This document shows positions 17,082-25,047 of a stretch of DNA of 64,000 nucleotides, piece by piece. Origin of the DNA: Saccharothrix ecbatanensis (GTDB lineage: Bacteria; Actinomycetota; Actinomycetes; Mycobacteriales; Pseudonocardiaceae); NCBI RefSeq assembly GCF_014205015.1, contig NZ_JACHMO010000001.1, positions 3,162,001 to 3,226,000 of the forward strand, read 5' to 3'. Every line of letters begins with the position of its first letter. Positions within the stretch are counted from its first letter, which is position 1. A model generated the notes under the pieces. That model was not told the origin of the DNA and searched no databases. It saw only the letters and a program-made list of their open reading frames with translations. A program made the position numbers and the translations under genes.

Positions 17082-17939
17082 CTATGCGGAATCGTCCGCC
17101 CGTTTGCCGTGGGCGAATGCGCGGACCAGCTCGCCGACGCGCCCCGGCTGGTCCAGCGGAACGAGGGTGTAGCTGTCGGGCACCTCGACGAACTCGGACC
17201 CGGGCAGCAGTCGGGCCAGCTCGCGCCCGTGCTCGGCGGGCATGATCCGGTCCTGCTCCGCCCACACCACCAGCGCGGGACCGGTGAACGCGGGCAGCCC
17301 CCGGGCGGCCTCGGTCAGCTCCTGGCGGGGGTCGCCCGACTTGAGGAACCGGGCGAAGTCACGCCGGATGGGGCGCGAGCTCCTGGCCGACCGCATCCAG
17401 CTGTCGATGACGTCTCCGGGGATGGGCCGCTTGGCCATCCACCCGTAGGTGATCGGCAGCCTGCGCATGGGCGCCATCCGCAGCTGCTGGGCCGCCATCC
17501 ACATGCCGCCGGGCATCTTCCCGGCCACGGCGGACATCTTGCCGGGCAGGCCGGGCGGGAAGTTGTCGAACGCCTCGCAGGCGATCAGCGCCAGCTTGGC
17601 CACGCGCCCGGGGTTGTCGGCGACCAGGATCTGCGCGAGCGCGCCGCCGGTGTCGTTGCCCACGAGCGTGACGTCCCGCAGGTCCACGCGGTCGAGGAAC
17701 TCCGCGAGGATGCCCGCGATCCCGCGTAACGACAGGTCCGCGTCGGCGTTCATCGGGTGCCGGTGCGACCCCAGCGGCAGCGTCGGCACGACGCAGCGGA
17801 ACTCGCCGCGGAGGTCGGCGACGACCTCGCGCCACAGCGAGCCGTCCATCAGCACGCCGTGCAGGAGAACGACGACCGGCCCCGGTCCCCCCGTGTCGTC
17901 GTACTCGATAACACCCGCGGTCAATTCGATTTCAGGCAT
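17082..17939 (-). CDS. Alpha/beta hydrolase with Asp nucleophile (dehalogenase-like) and no catalytic His
   Basis: The product of 285 residues has the alpha/beta-hydrolase fold. HGVLMDGSLW supplies the oxyanion region, and the elbow reads VGNDTGGAL, so the nucleophile is Asp as in haloalkane dehalogenases rather than Ser. The acid is likely the Asp in AEQDRIMP. The position where His is expected reads DSYTLVPLDQP, with Thr in its place. The protein may be catalytically altered or use another base. It is divergent from the AfsA-type gene and shares its 115-bp promoter region. Hydrolysis of a cluster intermediate is one possibility. Confidence 0.85.
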   Translation of the reverse strand: MPEIELTAGVIEYDDTGGPGPVVVLLHGVLMDGSLWREVVADLRGEFRCVVPTLPLGSHRHPMNADADLSLRGIAGILAEFLDRVDLRDVTLVGNDTGGALAQILVADNPGRVAKLALIACEAFDNFPPGLPGKMSAVAGKMPGGMWMAAQQLRMAPMRRLPITYGWMAKRPIPGDVIDSWMRSARSSRPIRRDFARFLKSGDPRQELTEAARGLPAFTGPALVVWAEQDRIMPAEHGRELARLLPGSEFVEVPDSYTLVPLDQPGRVGELVRAFAHGKRADDSA

Positions 17940-18054
17940 GATCCGAACCTACAACGTTGCGGATGCCGGGGCCACTGTGGCTATGCTCGTCGCGAGACCA
18001 TTCCAGTGAGCGCCCGGCGCTAATGCCGCCATCGGTGATGAAACGGACGTGCTC

Positions 18055-19047
18055 ATGAACCACCAACCACCCGCGGCCGCCCCGCGGGCCGAGTTCCGCG
18101 AAATGGCGGGCGATGGTCTGGCATTCGACCGGACCGTCCACAAAGAATTGGTGCACCGCCGGTCCGTGCACGAGGTGCTGCTGACCGACTCGGCCAGGAC
18201 GTCACCGGATGATTTCGCGGTCGCGGCCCAGCTGAGCCGCGGCCACCGGCTCTTCGGCGACCGCGCGACGGCGTTCCACGACCCCCTGATGGTCCTCGAA
18301 GCCGCGCGCCAGGCCACGGTGCTGGTCGCCCACCGGTACTGCGACGTCGCGGCCGACCGGGCCTTCATCGCCAACACGATGGCCTGCGAGGTGACCGACC
18401 TCGACGCGCTGCGCGACCACGGCGACCCGGCCGACGCGGTCATCGTCATGCGGACGGCGGATCGCCGGATGCGGTCCGGTGAACTGACCGGCATGACGTT
18501 CGCCATCGACGTGACCGTGGACGGCGCGCGGGCGATGTCCATGGCGGGCGCCCTCATGTTCATGCCCCGTGCGGACTACCGCGATCTGCGTGCACTGCGC
18601 CGTGCCGGCAAGCCGACTGGCGGGGCGTCCACCCCCGCGTCCCCGCTGTCCGCCTCGGCGGTGGGCAGGCGCGACCAGCGCAACGTCGTCATCGGCCCGA
18701 GCGGTCCTGATGGGACCGATGCGGACGAGGCCCGGTTCGCCGTTGTGGTCGACCAGCGGCATCCGTCCCTGTTCGACCACGAACTCGATCACCTGCCCGC
18801 CATCCACCTGATCGAGGTGTTCCGCCAGGGCGCGATCGCCGCGGCCGGCCTGCGCGGCGCCTCCCCCCACGAACTGGTCCTCACCCGGTGCGACACCACG
18901 TTCACCGACTTCGCCGAGCTGGACGCGCCCGTGACGTGCGTGGTGTCCCTGCCGCCGCGCGACGGCGGGCCGTGGGTGGCGCGCGTCGGCCTCGAACAGT
19001 CCGGCGGCCGGATCGCCGAGGCGACGGTCGACCTCACCCCGGTGTGA
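18055..19047 (+). CDS. AfsA-type gamma-butyrolactone biosynthesis protein
   Basis: The product of about 330 residues matches AfsA/ScbA proteins, which join a beta-ketoacyl chain to dihydroxyacetone phosphate to make butyrolactone signals. Two hotdog-like repeats are visible. The first contains VHKELVHRRSVHEVLLTDSART, and the second contains DQRHPSLFDHELDHLPAIHLIEVFRQGAIAA. It is encoded just before the PKS and divergent from an alpha/beta hydrolase. No TetR-type butyrolactone receptor is encoded in the window. An ATG at 18055 or GTG at 18049 may start it. It could make a signal controlling the cluster, or be co-opted for product assembly. Confidence 0.88.
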   Translation: MNHQPPAAAPRAEFREMAGDGLAFDRTVHKELVHRRSVHEVLLTDSARTSPDDFAVAAQLSRGHRLFGDRATAFHDPLMVLEAARQATVLVAHRYCDVAADRAFIANTMACEVTDLDALRDHGDPADAVIVMRTADRRMRSGELTGMTFAIDVTVDGARAMSMAGALMFMPRADYRDLRALRRAGKPTGGASTPASPLSASAVGRRDQRNVVIGPSGPDGTDADEARFAVVVDQRHPSLFDHELDHLPAIHLIEVFRQGAIAAAGLRGASPHELVLTRCDTTFTDFAELDAPVTCVVSLPPRDGGPWVARVGLEQSGGRIAEATVDLTPV

Positions 19048-19123
19048 CGGACCGGTTCCACGCGGACCGGTTCCACCCGGCAGGCACGGCGCGAAGAAGC
19101 GGCACGACCAACCTGGAGAACAC

Positions 19124-22100
19124 GTGACCAAGGTGACGGGCGAGCAGGCACGGGCCGCGCTGGCGGCATTGCCCGAGGGACGGCGGCACGCCGAGCTGTC
19201 GGGTCTGGTCATCGGCCAGACCGCGGAACTCCTCGGGCGCCCGCCCCACGAGGTGGACCCCGACGTCGCCTTCCAGGACTACGGGTACAACTCCCTCGCG
19301 GCGTTGGAGCTGACGAGCAGGCTCTCCGCGGGCACCGGGCTGGACCTGGCGCTGACGATGCTGTTCGACCACCCGACCCCGAGGTCGGTGGCCGACCACC
19401 TGAACTCGCTGTTCGAGCCCCGCCCGGAAGCACCGGCGCAGTGGGAGCCGACCCGCCCGGCCGACGCGGACGACCCGGTGGTGATCGTCGGCATGGCCTG
19501 CCGGTACCCCGGTGGCGTCCGCGGCCCGGACGACCTGTGGGACCTGGTGCGCGACGGCCGCGACGCGATCACCGAGTTCCCCACCGACCGCGGTTGGGAC
19601 CTCGACGGCCTCCACCACGGCGACCCGGAGCGACCGGGGACGTGCCAGACCAGGTTCGGCGGGTTCCTGGACGACCCCGGGCACTTCGACGCCGAGTTCT
19701 TCGGCATCGGCCCGCGCGCGGCGACCGCGATGGACCCGCAGCACCGGCTACTGCTGGAAGTCGGCTGGGAGGCCGTGGAGAACGCGGGCATCGACCCGAC
19801 CTCGCTGCACGGCACCCCCACCGCTGTCTACATCGGACTGAGCACGCACGACTACGCCACGCTCGTCGCGTCGGACCCCGGTGAGCTGGAAGGCCATTGG
19901 GGCATCGGCAACGCGGGCAGCGTCGCCTCCGGCCGGATCGCCTACACCCTGGGCCTGCGGGGTCCCGCGCTGACCGTCGACACCGCGTGCTCGTCATCGC
20001 TGGTCGCGATGCACCTGGCCGTGCGGGCGCTGCGCTCGGGGGAATGCGGCACCGCGCTGGTCGGCGGTGCGGTCGTGCTGGCGACGCCATCGCTGTTCGT
20101 GGAGTTCAGCAGGCAGCGCGGGCTGGCGCCGGACGGGCGCTGCAAGTCCTTCGCCGAGGGCGCCGACGGCACCGGGTGGGCCGAGGGCGTCGGGATGCTG
20201 GTGCTGCGCCGCCGGTCCGACGCGATCGCCGCGGGGCAGCCGATCCTGGCCGTGGTCCGCGGCACGGCGATCAACCAGGATGGCGCGAGCAACGGGCTGA
20301 CCGCGCCCAGCGGCGCAGCGCAGGAGGCGGTGATCCGGTCCGCGCTGGCCGACGCCGGGCTCCGACCGGGCGATGTGGACGCCGTCGAGGCCCACGGCAC
20401 CGGGACCGCCCTCGGCGACCCGATCGAGGCGCGCGCGCTGCTGGCCGCCTACGGGGCTGACCGGACGGCGGACCGTCCACTGTGGATCGGGTCGCTGAAG
20501 TCGAACATCGGCCACGCGCAGGCGGCCGCGGGCGTGGGCGGCGTCATCAAGATGGCGTTCGCGCTGCGGCACGGTGTCCTGCCGCGCACCCTGCACGCCT
20601 CCGCGCCGACGACCGCGGTGGACTGGTCCAGCGGCGCGTTGCGGTTGCTGACCGAGGAAGTCGAGGTCGACACGGGCGGCGAGCCGCTGCGGGTCGCGGT
20701 GTCGGCGTTCGGCATCAGCGGCACCAATGCGCACGTCATCCTCGAACAGGCCGAGCGAACGGCCGCACCCGGGCGGGCGGACGAGGAGGGCCCGTTCCCC
20801 TGGCTGCTCTCGGCCCGCTCCCCCGAGGCGCTGTCCGGCCAGGCCGCCAGGCTCGCCGACCACCTGGCCCGCCACCCCGGTGCCACCGAGGCCGGGATCG
20901 CCTCGGCCCTGGCGAAGCGGACCCGGTTCGGCTACCGGGCCGCGGTGCTCGGCGCGGACCGGACTGAACAGCTAGCAAGGCTGGCCGCCCCAGGCGTGCC
21001 ACCTGTGGTCAAGAGCGGGCCGCGCGGTGACATCGCGGTGATGTTCAGCGGGCAGGGCAGCCAGCGCGGCGGCATGGGCACCGGTCTGGCCGCGCGGTAC
21101 CCGTTGTTCGCCGAGGAACTCGACCGGGTGTGCGCGGCGTTCGACCCGCACCTCGACCGCCCGCTGCGGGAGACCATGGCGGTCGCCGGACCCGACCCGG
21201 CCGCCGATCCGGTCCACCGGACCGACACCACCCAGCCCGCGCTATTCGCCTTCGAGGTGGCGCTGTTCGCCCTGGCGAAGTCGTTCGGCATCACACCCAC
21301 CCACTTGATCGGCCACTCCCTCGGCGAGCTGACCGCCGCCCACGTGGCCGGGATGCTGTCGCTCCCCGACGCCGCCACGCTCGTGGCCGCCCGCGCCAGG
21401 CTCATGGCCGCGCTGCCCGACGGCGGCGCGATGCTCGCGGTGGCCACCACAGAGGACCAGGTCCGCGCCGACATCGCCGACACCGCGCTGGTGTCGGTGG
21501 CCGCGGTGAACGGCCCGCGCGCCGTCGTGGTCTCCGGCGCGGAGGCGGCCGTGGCCGCGCTCGCCGAGACCTGGCGCGAGCGCGGGCTCAAGGTCTCCCC
21601 GCTGCGGGTCTCCCACGCGTTCCACTCGCCGCTCATCGACCCGATGCTGGCGGAGTTCGGCCGGATCGCGCGGACGGTGCGGATCTCGCCGCCGTCCATC
21701 ACGGTGGTGTCCAACACCGACGGCCTCCCGCTCGAGCTGACCGCCGCCACCGCGCCGGACCACTGGGTCCGGCACGCCCGCTCGACCGTCCGGTTCGATC
21801 GGGGCATCCGCCACCTGGAGGACGTGGGCGTCCGGACCTTCGTCGAGATCGGCCCCGACGCCACGCTCGCCACCCTCGCCCAGGGCTGCGTGCGGCAGCC
21901 CGACGCGCTGGTCACCCCGTTGCAACGGCGCCGACTGCCCGAGAACGCGTCCCTGGTGGACGGGCTCGCCGAGCTGTGGGTCAAGGGGGTCGACGTGGAC
22001 TTCGAGCAGGCGGTGGGACAGGCACCGCCCGAGCCGCTGCCGACCTACGCCTTCCAGCGCCGGCACTACTGGGTGGGACACCAGACTCGCAAGGCGACCC

Positions 22101-23218
22101 CGGAGGTGGTTCCCGAACCCACCCGCGAACCGCGCCACGGGTCGACCCTGGAGCTGGTGCGCGGCGCGGTGGCGGCCGTCCTGGGTCGGGAACCGGGCGA
22201 CCCGGTGGACCCCGACGCCGACCTCGCCTCGCTGGGTGTCGACTCGATGAGCGGCATCCAGCTCCGCAAGGAGCTGATGGCGATCACCGGCGTCGAGTTC
22301 CCCCTGGCCCGGATGATCGACAGCCCGACGGCGCGTTCCCTGGCCGACCTGATCGACTCGCTGCGGCCGGACACCGGGAACCCCGCGGTCGGGGACAACG
22401 CCGAGGCGGCCACGCTGACCAGGCTGACCATCGACGCCGCACGCCGGGGCGCGTTGCTCGACGCGGTCGCGGTGGTCAGGTCTGCGGCACGCCTGTTGCC
22501 CACGACGGCCTCCACGTCCGAGATGGACGATCCACCCCGCGGCCTGCTGGTCGCGGACGGGCCCGCGCGACCGCAGCTCATCGGCGTCCCGTCGTTCCTC
22601 GCGGGCTCAGGCCCGCACCAGTTCACCGCCCTGGCCGCGGGGTTCGCGCGGCGACCCCGGATGGCCGCGGTCGCCTTGCCCGGCTTCACGGGATCACCGC
22701 TGCCCGCGTCGTGGGCGGACGTGGTCGATGCGGTGGCCCGCACCACGCGCGAGTTGGCGGGAGACCACCCGGTCGTCCTCATCGGCCACTCGGTGGGCGG
22801 CGTCCTGGCGCACGCCACGGCCGCGGCCCTCGGAGAGCGGGTCGCGGGCCTGGTCCTCATCGACACCTTCGAGCCCGGCCGGGACGAGGAAGCCCAGCTG
22901 TCGGCGGCCCTGAACGAGGTGCTCGACCGCGACAGCGGGGTCGTCACCGACGCGAACCTGCTCGCCATGGGGCACTACATCGACCTCTTCGCCCAGTGGC
23001 GGCCCGCGGACATCGCGGCTCCCACGCTGCTGGTCGCCGCCGACACCGCGACCGCGTCCGGGCGGCTGGGCGGCCAGCCGTTGTGGCAGCAGGTCGCCGA
23101 CACCGTCGTCACCGTGCCCGGCAACCACTTCACCGTCCTGGAGGTAGAGGCGACCGCCACGGCGTCGGCGGTGGAAGCCTGGATCGGCGCCGTCACCGCG
23201 CCATCGATCGCCGGGTAG
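19124..23218 (+). CDS. Type I polyketide synthase, ACP-KS-AT-ACP-TE
   Basis: The 1364-residue protein has five domains. ACP1 spans about residues 1-100, with its Ser in YGYNSLAALEL near residue 56. KS spans about 115-540, with Cys in DTACSSSL near 289 and His in EAHGTGT and NIGHAQ. AT spans about 640-955, with GQGSQ, GHSLGE and HAFHSP. ACP2 spans about 1010-1090, with GVDSMSG. TE spans about 1145-1360, with GHSVGG. The HAFH motif predicts malonyl-CoA as the extender. There is no KR, DH, ER or MT domain, so the beta-keto group would persist unless trans-acting enzymes act. The N-terminal ACP could receive the starter from the FAAL or ACP. One extension and TE release would give a chain two carbons longer. 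Confidence 0.93.
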   Translation: MTKVTGEQARAALAALPEGRRHAELSGLVIGQTAELLGRPPHEVDPDVAFQDYGYNSLAALELTSRLSAGTGLDLALTMLFDHPTPRSVADHLNSLFEPRPEAPAQWEPTRPADADDPVVIVGMACRYPGGVRGPDDLWDLVRDGRDAITEFPTDRGWDLDGLHHGDPERPGTCQTRFGGFLDDPGHFDAEFFGIGPRAATAMDPQHRLLLEVGWEAVENAGIDPTSLHGTPTAVYIGLSTHDYATLVASDPGELEGHWGIGNAGSVASGRIAYTLGLRGPALTVDTACSSSLVAMHLAVRALRSGECGTALVGGAVVLATPSLFVEFSRQRGLAPDGRCKSFAEGADGTGWAEGVGMLVLRRRSDAIAAGQPILAVVRGTAINQDGASNGLTAPSGAAQEAVIRSALADAGLRPGDVDAVEAHGTGTALGDPIEARALLAAYGADRTADRPLWIGSLKSNIGHAQAAAGVGGVIKMAFALRHGVLPRTLHASAPTTAVDWSSGALRLLTEEVEVDTGGEPLRVAVSAFGISGTNAHVILEQAERTAAPGRADEEGPFPWLLSARSPEALSGQAARLADHLARHPGATEAGIASALAKRTRFGYRAAVLGADRTEQLARLAAPGVPPVVKSGPRGDIAVMFSGQGSQRGGMGTGLAARYPLFAEELDRVCAAFDPHLDRPLRETMAVAGPDPAADPVHRTDTTQPALFAFEVALFALAKSFGITPTHLIGHSLGELTAAHVAGMLSLPDAATLVAARARLMAALPDGGAMLAVATTEDQVRADIADTALVSVAAVNGPRAVVVSGAEAAVAALAETWRERGLKVSPLRVSHAFHSPLIDPMLAEFGRIARTVRISPPSITVVSNTDGLPLELTAATAPDHWVRHARSTVRFDRGIRHLEDVGVRTFVEIGPDATLATLAQGCVRQPDALVTPLQRRRLPENASLVDGLAELWVKGVDVDFEQAVGQAPPEPLPTYAFQRRHYWVGHQTRKATPEVVPEPTREPRHGSTLELVRGAVAAVLGREPGDPVDPDADLASLGVDSMSGIQLRKELMAITGVEFPLARMIDSPTARSLADLIDSLRPDTGNPAVGDNAEAATLTRLTIDAARRGALLDAVAVVRSAARLLPTTASTSEMDDPPRGLLVADGPARPQLIGVPSFLAGSGPHQFTALAAGFARRPRMAAVALPGFTGSPLPASWADVVDAVARTTRELAGDHPVVLIGHSVGGVLAHATAAALGERVAGLVLIDTFEPGRDEEAQLSAALNEVLDRDSGVVTDANLLAMGHYIDLFAQWRPADIAAPTLLVAADTATASGRLGGQPLWQQVADTVVTVPGNHFTVLEVEATATASAVEAWIGAVTAPSIAG

Positions 23219-23249
23219 GCGCCGGCGTCGGTCCGCTCCGAAGCACCGC

Positions 23250-24788
23250 CTAGGCCAGCACGTTCCGAACCGCCCCGATCAGTTGCTCGAGCTGTCGCGC
23301 CTCCTCGGACCCCCTGTCGCACTGGCGGTGCAGTGAGGTGGCCTGAACACGGATCTTCTCGAACCGGCCCCGTATCTGGTACAGCTCGTGGTAGTTCCTG
23401 ACGCCCCGGCGGGACAGGTTCGTAGCCTCCGTGTTGAACCTGCGGATCAAGTCGCCGATCCCCGTCAACAACCGCACCTGGGCCAAGTCGCGCGCGATCA
23501 CCGCGGCGATGTTCTCGGCGATCTCGCGCCGCTCCGGGTCCTCCGCGGCCATCTCGACACGCACGCTTGCCCTGATCAGCAAGTCATCGCACTCCGCCAG
23601 GGACGTTTGCGGGCTGCGGCACAGCAACACCAACGCGATGGCGTGCCAGTAGGCGACGGCATGGCATCTGTCGTCGACCTGTTCAGCAGCCGCGTACAGC
23701 TCGCAGGCATCCTCGAAGCGCTCGTCCTCGATCGCCGCGTGACCGGCCTCCAACTCCTCGGCGAACAGCCACATCAACAAGCTTTCCAGCGCATCCGGCT
23801 CCACCGGCGTCGCACCCGCCTGGTTCATCCGCTTGCGGCCGACGAACGCCAGGAGCGACCGGGCGGCGAGCCGTTCGTGCGCGTAGTCCCACAACAGCCG
23901 GACGTCCGAGGACTGCCGTCGCACGTCGACCGGGCACTGCTCCAGGTACCGCACCGCCCCCTTCGGGTCGCCGGCACGCAACCGCTCCCGCGCCGCGTCG
24001 ATCTGCGGTTCGTACAGCATCAGTTGGACGCGTGCGCGCATGTCGCGGAATATCTCGGCGTTCTGCCCGGTCGCCGTCCGCAACGCGATGTCCAGGCTGG
24101 TCCACGCGTCGGCGACCCGGTCGGACATCACCAGCGAGCCCACGTGGAGGTACCGCAGCGGGAGGCTGTCGGGCAGCCTGCGGAGGTAGCGGTCGAGGGT
24201 GGCGACCGCGGCGGCCAGGGCGCCGTCGTCGAGCATGTCCTCGACTTCGCCGCGGACCGCGTCGGTGATCCTCTCCTCGCAGTCCGCGCGCATGGTCGAC
24301 ACGAGCAGGCCGGTCTCGGCGTCGGTCGCGAGTGCCCGAGCCTCGTCGAGCAGGTCGAGGGCGCGCTCGAACTCGCCGATCGCGCAGGTGCACACCGCCT
24401 TGAGGCCGACCGCCACCGCGGCCGTGGCGTCGATCTCCAGCACCTGGTCGATCAGAGAGATCGCGATGTGGTGCTTGCCCTGCTCGATCTTCTGCCGCGC
24501 CTGGGTCAGCAGCCGCTCGACCCGCGCGTTGGAGGCCAGCTCGCCCAGCTTGCCCAGCCCGGCGTCGAGCTTGCCCCACCCGTCGCCGAGTCGCAGGCCC
24601 TCGCCGAGTTCCGGGGTCAGCCGGGCCGCCTCGCCGAGGTCCACCTTCGTCGGCGCGAACGCGGCGTGCCCCGTGACGTCCTCGGCGGGGACGATGTCCC
24701 GCAGCTGGTCCGCGTCGTGGCGCAGCGTTTCCAGGGTCGGCTTGTCGGTCACGCCGAACTCCAAGCCGCTCACTTCGTCATCCGGCAC
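23250..24788 (-). CDS. TPR-type helical-repeat protein of the chaperone operon
   Basis: The 512-residue protein is almost wholly helical, with TPR-like repeats: HHIAISLIDQVLEIDATAAVAVGLKAV, FERALDLLDEARALATD and LAAAVATLDRYLRRLPDS. No enzymatic motif is visible. It is the last gene of the minus-strand operon, 40 bp downstream of the small protein gene and preceded by GAGGAGG. The C-terminal part, with RGVRNYHELYQIRGRFEKIRVQ, may be a separate helical domain. It is probably a scaffold or adaptor for the Hsp70/TIR proteins encoded upstream. It ends 31 bp from the convergent PKS stop, with no clear hairpin between them. Confidence 0.8.
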   Translation of the reverse strand: MPDDEVSGLEFGVTDKPTLETLRHDADQLRDIVPAEDVTGHAAFAPTKVDLGEAARLTPELGEGLRLGDGWGKLDAGLGKLGELASNARVERLLTQARQKIEQGKHHIAISLIDQVLEIDATAAVAVGLKAVCTCAIGEFERALDLLDEARALATDAETGLLVSTMRADCEERITDAVRGEVEDMLDDGALAAAVATLDRYLRRLPDSLPLRYLHVGSLVMSDRVADAWTSLDIALRTATGQNAEIFRDMRARVQLMLYEPQIDAARERLRAGDPKGAVRYLEQCPVDVRRQSSDVRLLWDYAHERLAARSLLAFVGRKRMNQAGATPVEPDALESLLMWLFAEELEAGHAAIEDERFEDACELYAAAEQVDDRCHAVAYWHAIALVLLCRSPQTSLAECDDLLIRASVRVEMAAEDPERREIAENIAAVIARDLAQVRLLTGIGDLIRRFNTEATNLSRRGVRNYHELYQIRGRFEKIRVQATSLHRQCDRGSEEARQLEQLIGAVRNVLA

Positions 24789-24828
24789 GACTCGTCCTCC
24801 TCATCACCGGTTCCGTCGTCGGACACGA

Positions 24829-25029
24829 TCACTCGTCACTTTCCGGCACCTCGCCGAGGACGGCGGTGACCGCGGCACGGACCAGCGCCGACTCGGTCAC
24901 GTGGTCGAGCTCCGCAATCGCCCGCAACGCGCGGCGCAGGTCCACCCGGAACAGGTCGCCGCTGTGCGCGACGTCCACGTCCCCGAGCGTGGGCTCAGGC
25001 AGCAGGTCGAGGCACTCGGCCGGGGTCAT
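24829..25029 (-). CDS. Small acidic protein in the chaperone operon
   Basis: The product is a 66-residue acidic protein without Cys motifs, membrane segments or signal peptide. GAGAGG precedes the ATG at 25029. It lies 18 bp downstream of the membrane TPR gene and 40 bp upstream of the last TPR gene, so it is surely co-transcribed. It contains two helical stretches, VDLRRALRAIAELDHV and ESALVRAAVTAVLGEV. I do not recognise the family. Being encoded between two TPR proteins, it may be a small adaptor or regulator of that complex. Confidence 0.65.
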   Translation of the reverse strand: MTPAECLDLLPEPTLGDVDVAHSGDLFRVDLRRALRAIAELDHVTESALVRAAVTAVLGEVPESDE

Positions 25030-25047
25030 CTGGTCACCTCTCGTCAG

